Assembly: GCA_963575745.1 (NCBI GenBank)
Contig: CAUYUJ010007224.1
Location: 378,501 to 442,500 of the forward strand
DNA: 64,000 bases
Origin: Prorocentrum cordatum
Lineage: Eukaryota > Sar > Dinophyceae > Prorocentrales > Prorocentraceae
Direction of reading: 5' to 3'
Shown here: piece by piece, positions 20,269 to 31,918 of the stretch
How positions within the stretch are numbered: the first letter of the stretch is position 1
How the letters are laid out: each line of letters opens with the position of its first letter
The notes under the pieces: generated by a model
Databases searched by the model: none
Told to the model about the DNA's origin: nothing
What the model saw: the letters and a program-made list of their open reading frames with translations, nothing else
Position numbers and translations under genes: made by a program

Positions 20269-20715
20269 GACGCGTTCACCATCGGGAAAATAATTCAGGC
20301 CAAGGTGGAGGTGGACAGCAACGAGCTGCAGAACATCACGCCCGACTTCAAGCCGTTCTACAAGAAGTTAGATGAGCACTTCGATTCCATCATAGACTTC
20401 CCTGATCGGGAGAGGCTCAGCCACTTGGTCAAGGAGCTGAATGGGGCTTCTGGGCTGGGCATCAAAGCGTTCCAGCGGGCGTGCGACACGCTCGGCGGCA
20501 CGGCCATTCCAACCGACGACATGCAGAAGAAACTTCACGAAGTGAAGGAGATCCGCAAAAAGGCTCGGACTGCTGTGACCGTGCGGTCGGCCACGATCAT
20601 CCTGAAGAAAAAGAAGAGCGCAGACGTGAAACATTTTTTTGTCCAGGCGAGTAGCTTGGGCGTGACAGTGCCTGGCGAGCTGAAGAGCCGCTTGGAGGCA
20701 CTGCAGAAGCAATGA
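20269..20715 (+). CDS. Terminal exon G of the multi-exon unknown gene
   Basis: Begins DAFTIGKIIQAKVEVD after AG|G and runs 148 codons to TGA 20713-20715, ending SRLEALQKQ. It is helical, charged and of uniform coding composition, with a KKKKS patch at about nt 20607-20620. Exons A to G together give about 1,150 residues. I take them as one gene because they share strand, GC-rich third positions, AG|G acceptors and mostly compatible phases. Two adjacent genes, split after exon F, remain possible. No polyadenylation signal is seen. Confidence 0.6.
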   Translation, partial: DAFTIGKIIQAKVEVDSNELQNITPDFKPFYKKLDEHFDSIIDFPDRERLSHLVKELNGASGLGIKAFQRACDTLGGTAIPTDDMQKKLHEVKEIRKKARTAVTVRSATIILKKKKSADVKHFFVQASSLGVTVPGELKSRLEALQKQ

Positions 20716-23700
20716 ACAATGATGCTTCTAATATTCTCCTGCATCGCTGCACCGCGTCACTCTACCTTCTCTACCAGGACGCCAGCACCTGCGCAGCCAA
20801 GCCCCAAGCCCCAAGCCAGACCCCAGTCGTATGCTTGCGCGTTTACAGGCTTGCGCACGCGTTTTGAGAGGTCAGGGGTCAGGCGTCCGGCGCTGCAATA
20901 GGATCTGGCATCTGGCGCAGCTGGCGCGCTGGTGGGCGAATCAGCGAATCCAACATTTAACGGGCGAGCGGAGACCTCGGGCCTTGGCGAACCGAGGCCC
21001 GAAGTCGAGCGTCGAGTCGTCGAATCGTCGAGTCTGGCCCGTCGGATTCGCCCGCCAGCAGCGCCGGATTCCATTGCAGTGCGAGATCCCGTTCTGTGCG
21101 TTTCATTTTTTTGTCGCTGGGCTGGGGCTGGTGGCTGGTGGGCGAATCCAACGGGCGAGACTCGACCTCGGGCCTCAGCCCTCAGCTCGGAGCTCGGCGA
21201 GGTCGTCACAGGTTGCGACGCCGCCACTGGCCACTGCCGCCGCGAGCCAAGATCCAGGATCCAGGATTTGGCGCCTCCATTCTCCAGTCTCCAGCCTCCA
21301 GCCTGAGGTGTGCTGGCGTGCCGTCCCCTCGCCTTCAGCGTTCAGCCTTCGCCTCGTCTTCGCCTCGCCCCTCACCCCTGGCCATGATCATTATTTCACC
21401 GATCAATTGTTCGTTTCCTCATGCTCTCATGCTTCTTCTCTCTTTGCGCCTCAGGCGCTCAGGCGCCCAGCGCCCATCTGCATGTGGTGCGTTTTGCGTT
21501 TGTGTATGTGCGCGTGTTGTGCGCCAGCGTAGCTCGAGAGCATAGTACATTGAGGATGTGGCGCATCTGCGCTGCTCGGCCACTGCGAAGTAAATGAGTA
21601 AATGCCTCCCCGCCTCCCCTCTCTCCCCTCTCCCCCCCCCTCCTCCTGCCCTCTGCTTCCTGCCTTCCCCTTCACATCTCTACTTGCGTACTTGCGTAAT
21701 CTGAAAAGGGTTGATGGCCTCGGGCCTCGGGGGCGCGAATATCGAGTACATTGCGCAGGATTATGGCTTCGGGGGCGCGAATCTTGCATCTTGCATATTT
21801 TCACGTGTCCCACGCGCCCCGCCGGAGAATTCGGGCAACGCGATCCAGGCGTGGTCCATTGCCGGTTTGGGCCTCCCCCCTCGCGCGGATTTGAAGCAGA
21901 ACGATTTGAAATTGCAGTGGCGCAGGGAGCAGCAATTTCGGCCCACAGCCTGGTGCCTGGTGGCCCCGCAAGGGGGCCGACGGATTTTCCAACCTTGGTC
22001 CTAATGCTGCCCCAATGCGGCTCAAGATCGTCCCAGAGCGGCCCAAGGCCCAAGGCGCCCCCCACCCACAGCCCCTTGAGCCCTTGAGCTCCCGAAGGCC
22101 CAGCTGGGCTCCAAAGTTGCCTGAGGGCCCGAGAGCTTCAAACATGTGGCATGTAGCTCAGGAGACCGTGACTTACAGCCTACGAAGCAAGCAGCAAGCA
22201 GCAGCAATCAGCAGCAGCAAGCAGCGAGCCAGCAATCAAGCAAGCAGAAAGCATTAAGCAAGACAGCCAGCAAGCCAGCCAGCCAGCAAGCAAGCAGGCA
22301 GGCAAGCAGCAAGCCAATACAAGCAGGCAGCACGTTTGCAAGCAGCACTGGCAGCTACACAAGCAGCAGACATCGACTTCTCGAGCCTCCAACCCAACAC
22401 CCCAACATCCAACACCCCCTCCAAATCGGCAACATCCCCGAGGAATAGGCCCCCAGACCCTGGGACCCTGTGAGGGGGGTCTGTCCGGATTCTGGATCGT
22501 CTGGATTGGTCTTCCACCTCTGATCGATGGTTGACTGCCCTCGAGCCCGAACACAGCCCCCAGAGGTTTACGAGGACGACGAACCTCCTCAAACCTCAAG
22601 CCTCGACGCTCCTCGCCCATCTCCCCGCGGCCGTCGTTTCTCCTTTCTCTCTCCTCCCACTTCGCTGATCGCCCGCCGCTTCTCTCCCTCGATCTCCTCG
22701 GCGTTCTCGATCCTGACTCCTCGTTATTCGATCCTCTCCCAGCGGCAGGTTGTGTCAGAACGCTGCAGCAGCGAGGTAGCAGGTAGCAGAGGTAGCAGCA
22801 GCGAATTGCAGCAACGCGAAGCGGGCCGCAGCAGCAGCAGCAGCGATGGGAGCGCACAGCAGCAGCAAATCGCAGCAGTCAGCGGGCAGTAGCAGGCACA
22901 AAGCAAGATTGGCCCATCAGTAGCAGCTTGCAGCTACAAGCATACAAGCAGCAACAGCACGCAGCAACGGTTAGCAGTTATCAGTCAGCATGACCAACCG
23001 AACGCATCAGAGGTAGCAAACAGCAGAACGCAATAGCAAGTAGCAAAAGCGGAATGTGTTCGAGCCCTACGTCATCATGTCAGCCCTTGGCCAGCGGCCA
23101 GCATGTCCACCACCGCATGCCAATTCGTGAAGAATCGTGGATGTAATATGTAGTCATGTAGTCCACAGCGTCAGCCGTCAGCCCTGGTCAGCAGGTCAGC
23201 TACACCGCTGGGCTCAGCGCTCAGCGCGTGCGAGAAGGGCAGGCAGGCGAGCAGGCAAGCAGTGGCAGCGGGCGCTCGCGATGCTCAGCGAGATGGGAGA
23301 GGCGAGGCTGGAGGCTGGAGGCTGGAACGCGACGTCATATGTGCCACAATGCAGGGCCCTTTGCATCGCGGAAGGTCCAGGGCCCGAGCGGGCCCAACAG
23401 GTCTGGGATGCGCCCCGAGAGCCCAGATGTCAAGATGACCCCAGCAGATCCAACATTGCGTTCCACAGAGCCCAGAATGGCTGCAGGTGGCTGCAAGAGT
23501 GGCCCGATCTCGGCGCGAGAGGCTCGAACAGAAAATACGAGAGGTATCCAAGAGTCCAAGAGTCTTGCGAAATGACCCCTGAAGAGCCCGAAGTTGCCAG
23601 AACTGCTGATGTTCCATGAATTGTTCTGAGGGGGTCGTGTTCTCCAGCCTCCAGCCTCCAGCTCGTCCATGAGTTGTTCTGAGGGGGTCGTCGAGGCAGA

Positions 23701-24160
23701 GGGGGCGGGCCCCCGGGACTCCTCCCCCCTTCCCCCTCCCTCCCCGTCCTCCTCCTCGCCACGTGGCGATTATGGTGAAACGCTTTTCGGTCATGTTGGT
23801 TATGGCGAACACGTTATACTCACTCAGTCAGCCCAGACTCACTTATACACACAGACACTCACACTGTCGCACGTTATGGTGGTTTCACGTTTCGATTATG
23901 TTGGCAATGCTGCTTATGGCGAGTGCACGTTTCGATTATGGTAAGCACGCGTTTCGATTATGGCAAGCAATTTCGTCCTTCGGCTTTCACTTTTTAGGCA
24001 TGCCTAACATAGCCAATTTAGGATTTCAGGCATGCCTCTCTTACGCCCGCCTTGAGTCCGCAACCTCCACTTAGGCTTCCAGAGACTTAAAAGGAAAAAA
24101 GAAAAGCCAACCCTAGAGGCGTCGCCAAGCAAGACAAGATGATTTACTGTAAAGGCCCTT
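20716..24160. other. Gene-free stretch with short local repeats
   Basis: No supported gene. Contents: a repeated GGGCGA.TC.AACGGGCGAG block (about 20935 and 21145); AGC/CAAG-rich microsatellite (22180-22330); GTAGCAG-rich stretch (22770-22870); a duplicated TTGTTCTGAGGGGGTCGT (about 23623 and 23675); and three ACGTTTCGATTATG motifs (23886-23965) followed by paired GGCATGCCT palindromes (about 23998 and 24030). Confidence 0.5.
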
Positions 24161-24845
24161 CACCGAAGTATGCACCGTGGATCAATCACCAATCACCGTC
24201 GCTAAAAGAGGGGCTCATTGCATTTTTTGGGTTCGGGGTATGAGCGGGTACCCGGGAGGCGGGGATAAGCTTTGGATTTTGATCCACATTCATGGTTCGT
24301 TGAATAATCGTACCGACGTCTTGCAGCACAGGCCCTGTGGAAACGGCGTAGGCGCCCGAGATTGAATCTGACCTGCACCGGCACGTCCAGCAGCGATGGA
24401 GCGGGGCCTCCGCTTTCTCGGCGCATCGTGGGCGCATGCCGCTGTTGCCTGCTTCGCGCCGCCCGCGCACTGGCCCCGCAAGCCCCGACCGCGGTGGCCA
24501 TCCTGAGCTCTGCGCGGCGCCCGCCAGGCGGCACCCCACACTGCTGGTGCTGGTCACGAAGCTTCACCTCGAGGTGGCCCACGCCTTCCCCGAGCCGGGG
24601 CCGCCTACAATCCGACTCGGTGCGATTCGATGTTTTTTTTTTTGGTTGGGGCCACGATAGCGATCCGACTCGATTCGGCCCGGTTCGCTGGCATCGGCCG
24701 GGGCCAGCTGGGGCCAGGCGCCGAGGCGCGGCTTCGCTTCGCTGGCGATGCGATGCGTGTCCGAGACGATCTGGGATTTCGCGGGGTGGTCCGGCTCAGG
24801 CCAGCCAGACCTGCGCCGCAGAAGGGCGTGAATCGGGACGACCGA

Positions 24846-25037
24846 CCTGGGTACGGAAAGGATGGGTACAATGCCCAACAACAGTTCCTGTTCATTTTGA
24901 GCATGACTCGCTGTCCGCGCCGCCGCGGCCCGTGTCTATTCGAGACAGCAGGCCGCCCGCCCAACAGCGGCCGCTGTTCGTTTGGGACAGCACTTGTTGT
25001 CGGGCATTGTGCCCATTCTTTCCGTGCCCATCTCGGG
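24846..25037. mobile_element. MITE-like element with ~36-bp terminal inverted repeats
   Basis: The left arm (GGTACGGAAAGGATGGGTAC, then AATGCCCAACAACA) is the inverse of the right arm (TGTTGTCGGGCATT, then GTGCCCATTCTTTCCGTGC), with few mismatches, enclosing about 110 bp. No coding capacity. Target-site duplication not identified. Confidence 0.65.
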
Positions 25038-25242
25038 CGTCCCAGAGAGGCTGGGCGGCTCCGGTGCAAGCGGGTCGGTGAAGCGATCTTCGGCCAACCC
25101 TTCTGGGGGCCCGTCTACGGGCAGGAACGCCTGCTCCGCGACTCGCCCAGCACGTCCGACGGCAGATGGCTTGGCCGTCTCGGCCTCTGCTGGGGGCACG
25201 CCACGCGCCGGGCCCCGGGGGACCGGCGCAAAACGACTTTCG

Positions 25243-25396
25243 GTCCTCCTTCCCTCCTCCTCCTCCTCCTCCTCCTTACCCTCCTCCTCCTCCTCCTCCT
25301 CCTTACCCTCCTCCTCCTCCTCCTCCTCCTCCTCCTCCTCCTCCTCCTCACCCTCCTCCTCCTCCTCCTCCTCCTCCTCCTCCTCCTCCTCCTCCT
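25243..25396 (-). repeat. (CTC)n tract, GGA-type on the minus strand
   Basis: About 150 bp of CTC/CTT triplets. It is the only long tract of this type with purines on the minus strand; all other such tracts in the window have purines on +. Confidence 0.95.
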
Positions 25397-26159
25397 GCCC
25401 CGCCCCTCCCTGGGGGATGGGCCCGGACTTCTGCGGACCTCGCATGGTTCGGACAGATGCAGAGCTACACTTTGGGCGAGTGTATTAGTTTCTCTCGGGG
25501 ATCCCGAAATTTCAAACTTAATTTTGGGCTATCGTTCCAAAGTTTGTTTTGCCCGCCATTCGAGGGGGGCCATCGCGTTTGTCGGATTTGCGAGGGCCTC
25601 GACGTCGCTAGCCAGAGTCGGCGTGGAATCAGAAATAACAACTCGCGATTAGGAGGCGGAGGCGGAGCGCGCATATCTTTTAAAATCTTCGAAACATCGT
25701 CACCAGGCGAGTTGCCCTGATCACGGGGGGGGCAAAGAGGATGGAGGGATCCAGAACAAGGTCAGAGGTCGTAGCGACCACCAGCGCTCGTGGGACCCAT
25801 GATGGGCTACAGGAGGAACCCCCAGTGCCCCCAAAACGCCCCACGGGGGCCCCAGACGCCACGACCTCCAGATCGAGACCAAATGTCGTGGCGAGCAGGT
25901 GCGCTCCTGGGACCTCCCGAGCGCCCCAGGAAGAATCCAAGACCCCGCCAAGCGCTCCAGGAGACCCCCAAGACGCTGCGACCTCAGATTGCGGCTGGAG
26001 GTCGTGGAGCGCTCTTGGGGCCCCCAGGGACCTCGTTGCGTGCCCTTGGCCGCAGTTGGGTCCCTTTCGGGCATCCCTGGGACGTCCAGCCTCCGCCGCC
26101 CTGAGGGCGGCTGGGATTTCAGCGGCCCCTGCCCTCCTGACTCTGCGGGGGGGCGCGGC

Positions 26160-27080
26160 GACGCCCCCGACCTGTACCCTGCCACTTTCGCTAGGTGCCG
26201 GTCTATACGTGCTCGCCCCGCTCGAGACATCAAGCACGTTCAGAACTACACTTAGCCAGGCGCTAGGTGTAGTTCTGTACGTGCTGGTTTCGCCAGGGAC
26301 ATCCTCACAAAACAGAGCACTCATATAACTACACCTAGCCAGCGGGGCGGGGTACATGTCGGGGGCGCGACTCGCGCTCCCGACGTGCACCGTGCCCCGG
26401 CCGCTAAGTGTAGTTCTGTACGTGTCCCCTTTTGGCGAAGCATCGGCTGCCCGTGCTGCCCATCTCCGAGGCCCCGTCCCCAGGGCCGCTCCCCGCCGAC
26501 TTCCCACTTCCTCAGGCTCAGCGAAACCACCTGCATGGCCGCTGTCCTTTTCCGCCTCGCACTGCCCGCTGCCCTTCCCCGCCTCTGCCCCAGTATGATG
26601 ACCCCAGTGTTTTCTGTGCTTTGGGGCGCCGCTTTGCCTCAGGCGTGATCTCCTCCCTCGTCTCGTGTCTCCGTGCCTTAGCAGCCTCTTTCATTATGTC
26701 CTTCCACTTCCACCTCATCCCCGTGTCTCGCCAAGTTTTGTAGCCGCGATCGGTTCTATGCGTGCTGTAAGTAAATGCCTGGCCAGACGCCCCACGCCTT
26801 CGAATTCTTTTCCGTGCTGGATGCCCCCTCCACGGATGAAGCGGCAGTTCGCGTTATCATTTCCTGTTGCAGCAGCCGCTTAGCCCCGCCGTGAAACATG
26901 CTGATAGTTGCAACGCTTGGCGCCCCACGTGTTTCGCATGACCAGCGCTCCCCGTCGTAGGTCGCGAGGCGGTGCCCGTCCACCCAGACCGACCAGCGCG
27001 CCTAACCGAATTTTGATTGCCCCCCCTGGTCCCCGCAACTGGGTGGAGTTTTGCTAAGTGTAGTTTTTGATGTGTTCGAA
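26160..27080. repeat. Cluster of a GCTARGTGTAGTTCTGTACGTG motif
   Basis: Related copies near 26192 (GCTAGGTGCCGGTCTATACG), 26262 (GCTAGGTGTAGTTCTGTACG), 26402 (GCTAAGTGTAGTTCTGTACG) and 27053 (GCTAAGTGTAGTTTTTGATG). Inverse copies lie at about 26245 (AGAACTACACTTAGCC) and 26325 (ATAACTACACCTAGCC). Together they form several short foldbacks. No gene in this stretch. Confidence 0.6.
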
Positions 27081-28220
27081 TGGTAAGAAGCGCAAGGCGT
27101 CGCACGTCGGGGGACGGTGCGAGTTCACTGCCTGTGCGGTCAGGAGCGCTGGCTCAGCGTGTCGCGCCGCCCCACGTCCTGGCCGAAGCTGCGGCGCGAC
27201 GCGCCAGGCATGTCGCAGCCCCCAGGCATCAGCTTCCCAAGCTCTTTCCTGGCATCCCGTTGCCGTTGCACGAGGCAGAGCGACACGCCATCAGCCTGCA
27301 GAGCATGCCTTGTTGCAGGGCCGCCGCCGCGACACCAAAAGTTCCCGACATGCTTAGCGTGTCGCCCCTCTTGGTTCTGGCCCACCACGCTTCGGCGCGA
27401 CATGCTAAGCACAGCTCAGTCCCCGAGCATCGACGCTCCGAGCTTTCCCCAGCCTCCCTCCTCCTCCTCGGGCCCGCCTCCCCAGCTCAGGACCACATCG
27501 ACGCAGAGGGCGTACTGACCTTCAAGCTGGAGACATTCGTCGCCACGGGGGGGCGGGGGGTGGCTCAGCTGCTTGCTGCTTCGGACTCTGGCCGGAGGAC
27601 AGAGGCTATACTGATCTTGGCGGGGGCCCATCCTTGGCCCGAGCGCGCCCTCCTGGCATCGCTTAGGGGCCCCCCAGACGGCGTGGTGACCACACAGTGT
27701 GGCGAGCCAGTGGGGACTCGGGGTCACCACGCGGTCTTGGGACTCGGGTCGTTCTCCGAGGCTGCCTCGGGCCACCCGGGCCTCCGAGGACCAAAGGCCG
27801 TGCGGTGACGGACCGCGCAGTGAGGTTGATGGGGAGTCCGAGGTCACACCGCGGTCCGTCCTCACACGATTCCTGGGCTCCCCGAATCTCGCACGGCGAG
27901 GGGAAAAACCGCTGTGGAGGAAGCGGGTCCTCACGGGAACGGGGCCCGGAGGAGGAGCTCCCCGTCCGTCCCTCTGCTCCTCCCCCTCCCTGCCCTTCGA
28001 CCTCCATGCCTCCCAGAGACCTCGAACCTCTCACAGCGGGGCGGGGGTCCGCTTCCGACGGCCGCCCAAAGCCCGGAGAGAGCGCCCACCCCCGAGGCCG
28101 GAGAGCGAGGGGGCCGCGGGGGCGCAGGGCGGGAAGAGCTATAAGCATCGGTCCACGGCCGGAGGCCCCGGGGCTGCGGGGCCCTGCAGGTGGCAGGTCG
28201 GCAGCCGAAGACGACGACGA
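27081..28220. other. Gene-free, GC-rich stretch
   Basis: No convincing exon. It carries GGCGCGACATGCTAAGC-type short hairpin repeats (27345-27415), also seen in variant form at about 27305, 37310 and 37635. Confidence 0.4.
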
Positions 28221-28393
28221 GGGGTCGGCCTAGGGGGGCACATGCGAACCCTACCCCTGCCCCCCACGATTTCTGAGGGGGAGGGTGGGGTTCACTTTGC
28301 TCGGGAGCTCCCGAACGAAGTGAACCCCACCCTCCCCCTCAGAAGTCGTGGGGGGCAGGGGTAGGGTTCGCATGTGGTCCCCTATCGGCCCCC
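28221..28393. repeat. Long palindrome, arms ~85 bp
   Basis: The left arm (from GGGGTCGGCC, with CACATGCGAACCCTACCCC from 28239) and right arm (ending GGGGTAGGGTTCGCATGTG at 28377, then CCCCTATCGGCCCC) are near-perfect inverses around CTCGGGAGCTCCCG at about 28300-28313. It looks like a recent foldback/MITE insertion or an inverted duplication. Confidence 0.85.
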
Positions 28394-28651
28394 AGGGCCC
28401 GTCGTCGGTCTTGTGCTGCCCGGCCTCTCGAGGCGGATGCAGCCGTGTCCACCCCGGGGGTGCCGCCGAGGCCCAGGAGCGTGTCGGAGCGTCCCCTCGA
28501 GCGGCGACCAACGGCCAACGACTGACGACCACCGACGACCCACTACCGATGACGGCCGACGACCAACGGTCGTCGTCGACGACGACGACGACGACCGTTG
28601 ACGGCCTCTGGAAATCTCGGTAGGTCGTCGCGAGTCCCAGTGAATCCAAAA

Positions 28652-28781
28652 GGAGGGAGGGAGAGGAGGAGGAGGAGGAGGAGGAGGAGGAGGAGGAGGA
28701 GGAGGAGGAGGAGGAGGAGGAGCAGGAGGAGGACGAGCAGGAGGAGGAGGAGGAGGAGGAGGAGGAGGAGGAGGAGGAGGT
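28652..28781 (+). repeat. (GGA)n purine tract
   Basis: Nearly pure GAG/GGA triplets with a few AGC interruptions. Confidence 0.95.
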
Positions 28782-28947
28782 TAATTGAAGGCGGAGGAAG
28801 CGTTACTCTGTGCCCATCAGGGTTACTCTACTATTTCCTTTTTTGCACTATCCACTCTGCACGTGCCATCAACGTGTTATGTGTTATCTCAGGCCTACGT
28901 TGGCTGTTTGCAACCGCCTAGATCATCATGTATGGCTAATGTCGAAA

Positions 28948-29424
28948 TGAGGAGGAGGAGGAGGAGGAGGAGGAGGAGGAGGAGGAGGAAGAGGCGGAGG
29001 GGAAAGGGAATGAAAAGGAGGCCGAGGATGATCAGCAGAAGGAGATCCTTCAGTGGCAGGCTAGCCCGAAGCTCTCCCCAATTCCAGCATCGAACCTCGA
29101 TCGTCGACCCGCGTATCATCGCATCCTCAACCAGAAGCGTCGATCCTCGAGCCCTCAGGCCCTCGATCGATCGAAGCAGATGGCGACGACGAGGAAACTG
29201 CACCTCCCCTTGCGGCAGATCGGCCTGGAAGCCTCCCGGTGGGGCTCGCACCCCGAGCCCCCCTTCCAGTTCGACCCTGGAGCCTATTCGGACCCTCGAC
29301 GGATCGACGGCGACGACGAGGAGGAGACACCCCAGGAGGAGGAGGAGGAGGAGGAGGAGGAGGAGGAGGAGGAGGAGGAGGAGGAGGAGGAGGAGGAGGA
29401 GGGGAGGAAGAGGAGGAAGAGGGG
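28948..29424 (+). repeat. Two (GGA)n tracts flanking unique DNA
   Basis: Purine triplet tracts at 28948-28996 and 29333-29424. The DNA between them is unremarkable GC-rich sequence; reading frames through the tracts give only poly-Glu or poly-Arg and are not genes. Confidence 0.9.
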
Positions 29425-29582
29425 GCGTCCTGCTCTTCGCGGCGCGGCTACCTGGAGGTCTGGGCGCCTCCCTGGGGGCCGGCCTCTCACCGCGAGAGAC
29501 ATCAGTGACGGCGCCGTGGCCCGGCGAGGGTCCGCCACGCGCAGAGGGGGGCATAGGGGGGAGGGGGGGGAGGTTTCCTAGA

Positions 29583-29742
29583 AGGCGACGAGGACGACGA
29601 CGAGGACGACGACGAGGACGACGACGACGACGAGGACGACGACGACGAGGACGACGAGGACGACGACGACGAGGACGACGACGACGAGGACGACGAGGAC
29701 GAGGACGACGAGGACGAGGACGACGACGCCGGGGACGACGAG
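29583..29742 (+). repeat. (GAC/GAG)n tract
   Basis: About 160 bp of GACGAC/GAGGAC triplets, distinct from the pure GGA tracts. It starts directly after a partial copy of the foldback unit described next. Confidence 0.95.
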
Positions 29743-29747
29743 GTCAT

Positions 29748-30064
29748 CGGCCACGCGCAGAGGGGGGTAGAGGGGAGGGGGGAAGTTTCTAAGAAGCACC
29801 CCTGCTTCTTAGAGGGCGCGGGCCTTGGTTCTAGATGTAGGGCCGGCGCCATCGAAGAAGCAGCCTCCTTCTCAGAAGACTTTTCCTCTCCCCTCACCAC
29901 CCTCGGCCACGCGCAAAGTGGGATGGGGGGGGGGGAATGCTTCCTGGAAGCACCCCTGCTTCTTAGAAGGCGCGGACCTTGTCTACAAATGCAGGGCCGG
30001 CGCCTTCTAAGAAGCAGCCTGGTTCTCGGAAGCTTTCCCCTCCCCCCCTTACCACCCTCTGCGC
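29748..30064. repeat. Two tandem foldback units of ~160 bp
   Basis: Each unit has a left arm (GCGCA then G-rich, AAGCACCCCTGCTTCTTAGA) and an inverse right arm (TTCTAAGAAGCAG, C-rich, CACCACCCT, then GCGC). Units are 29748-29914 and about 29905-30064. A third left arm without its right arm ends at 29580, where the GAC tract begins. Confidence 0.7.
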
Positions 30065-30360
30065 ACCGCCAAATAGATTCGGAAGGCCTTCCGTCGTGGA
30101 TCCTTCACGACGCGAGGAGGCGGAGGACCCTCGGGCTCTCGATGATCCATGGTGCAGGCAGGGTCCACTCCCACCCGTGCAGGATCTGGTGTCGATTCCA
30201 GCCGGCTCGATCGGGTTCGACTCCGGCATTCCAGAGATGCGAAGCTCGCCCTGGGGGGAACGGGTCCTGAGGGAAGCGGGCCCTGAGGTTTTTCGCCGTT
30301 TTCGGGCTCTCGGGGCCCTCCACGGGCTCAGGATGAGGATCTCGTCCTGGGGGAAGGCCC
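30065..30360. other. Gene-free stretch
   Basis: GC-rich unique-looking DNA between the foldbacks and the next GGA tract. No supported feature. Confidence 0.4.
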
Positions 30361-31714
30361 CAGGAGGAGGAGGAGGAGGAGGAGGAGGAGGAGGAGGAGG
30401 AGGAGGAGGAGGAGGGGGAGGAGGAGGGGCAGGAGGAGGAGGAGGAGAGGAGGAGGAGGAGGAGGGAGGAGGGGAGGAGGGAGGAGGAGGGAGGAGGAGG
30501 AGGAGGAGGAGAGGAGGAGGAGGAGGAGGAGGGGAAGGGGGAGGGGGAAGGGGAGGAGGAGGGGAAGACCCAGGACCCGTTCCACCTCAGGTTGAGAAGC
30601 AGCCCGATGCTTGCGAGACGCTATTGTACGCACCCTGGAGCGGCGGAGCCCATGCGGTCCCGGCTCCGTGCCGAGGCAGCCCAGCGCGGCGCACGTTTCG
30701 CTGCGATCGCGTCTCTCTGCCTCGATGTTGGCCGAGCTTGCGAGGAGCCCTTGGCCCCCCGTCTTTGCGGCAGGTCGACCAGGGGGCCTCCCCGATGCCA
30801 ACCTCGAGCCCCGCTCGCCGAGCCGTGGAACCTCCGGCCCTCGAGCCCTCGGAGCCCTTCGTGGATCCAAGTCGAGCTGCTCCCAAACCTCGGGCCCTCG
30901 ATGGGCGGCCGCGGCGGCGAGGCCACTATCTCTTGATGCAGGTCAACCTGCGGCGGCTGCCACGGCGAAGAGGAGGAGGAGGAGAAGGATCAGGAAAAGG
31001 AGGAGGAGAAGGACAAGGAGAAGGAGGAGGAGGAGGAAAAGGAGAAGGAGAAGGAGAAGGAGAAGGAGAAGGAGAAGGAGAAGGAGAAGGAGGTGGGAGG
31101 AGGAGGAAAGGAGGAGGAGGAAGGAGAAGGAGGAGGAGGAGGAGAAGGAGGAGGCAAAGGAGGATGGAGGGGAGGAGGAGGAGGAGGAGGAGGAGGAGGG
31201 AGGGAGGAGGAGGAGGAGGAGGAGGAGGAGGAGGAGGAGGGGGAGAGGAGAGGAGGAGGAGGAGGAGGAGGAGGGAGGAGGAGGAGAGGAGGGGGAGGGA
31301 GGAGGAGGAGGAGGAGAGGAGGAGGAGGAGAAGAAGAAGGAGAAGGAGGTGAAGGCGGAGAAGGAGGCGGAGGAAGAGGTGGGGGGGCAGAAGGAGGGAA
31401 GGAGGAGGAGGAGGAGGAGGAGGAGGAGGAGGAGGAGGAGGAGGAGGAGGAGGAGGAGGCTCGGAGGAGGAGCAGGAGGAGGAGGTGGAGTGGGGGGTGG
31501 GGGGGGCAGAAGGAGGGTGAGGAGTACGAGGAGGAGGAGGAGGAGGAGGAGAGGGAGGAACAGGAGGAGGAGGAGGAGGCGGAGGAGGAGGAGGAGGAGG
31601 AGGAGGAGGGAGGAGAGGAGGAGGAGGAGGGGAGGGAGGAGGAGGAGGAGGAGGAGGAGGGAGGAGGAGGAGGAGGAGGAGGAGGAGGAGAGGAGGAGGA
31701 GGAGGAGGAGGAGG
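30361..31714 (+). repeat. Long compound (GGA)n purine region
   Basis: Two tracts, 30361-30568 and 30966-31714, the second about 750 bp of almost only G and A with GGA, GAAGGA and GGGAGG variants. About 400 bp of mixed DNA lies between. Mirror-symmetric purine runs of this length could form triplex (H-DNA) or block polymerases. Confidence 0.95.
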
Positions 31715-31918
31715 AGCCTGTGGCAGGTCAACCTGAAGGTCTCCCAGTGGGACTGCAGCTGCCTCTCCGCAGAGCTCCCCTGCGCCGCCGTGGTCGGCAG
31801 CCCCTTCACCCCGGAGCCGCCCCGGCGGGCAGCGCGAGCGCGTCCGCGGCAGCGGCTGTTGGAGGCTCTTCCCCAGACGAGGCAAGGGCGAGGCACCCTG
31901 GCTTGCCTATACCCGTCG

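Noticed and set aside
30361-31714. ORFs coding poly-Glu, poly-Arg or poly-Gly (and poly-Leu/Ser on the minus strand)
   Set aside because: Products of GGA triplet tracts, with no coding signal outside the repeat.
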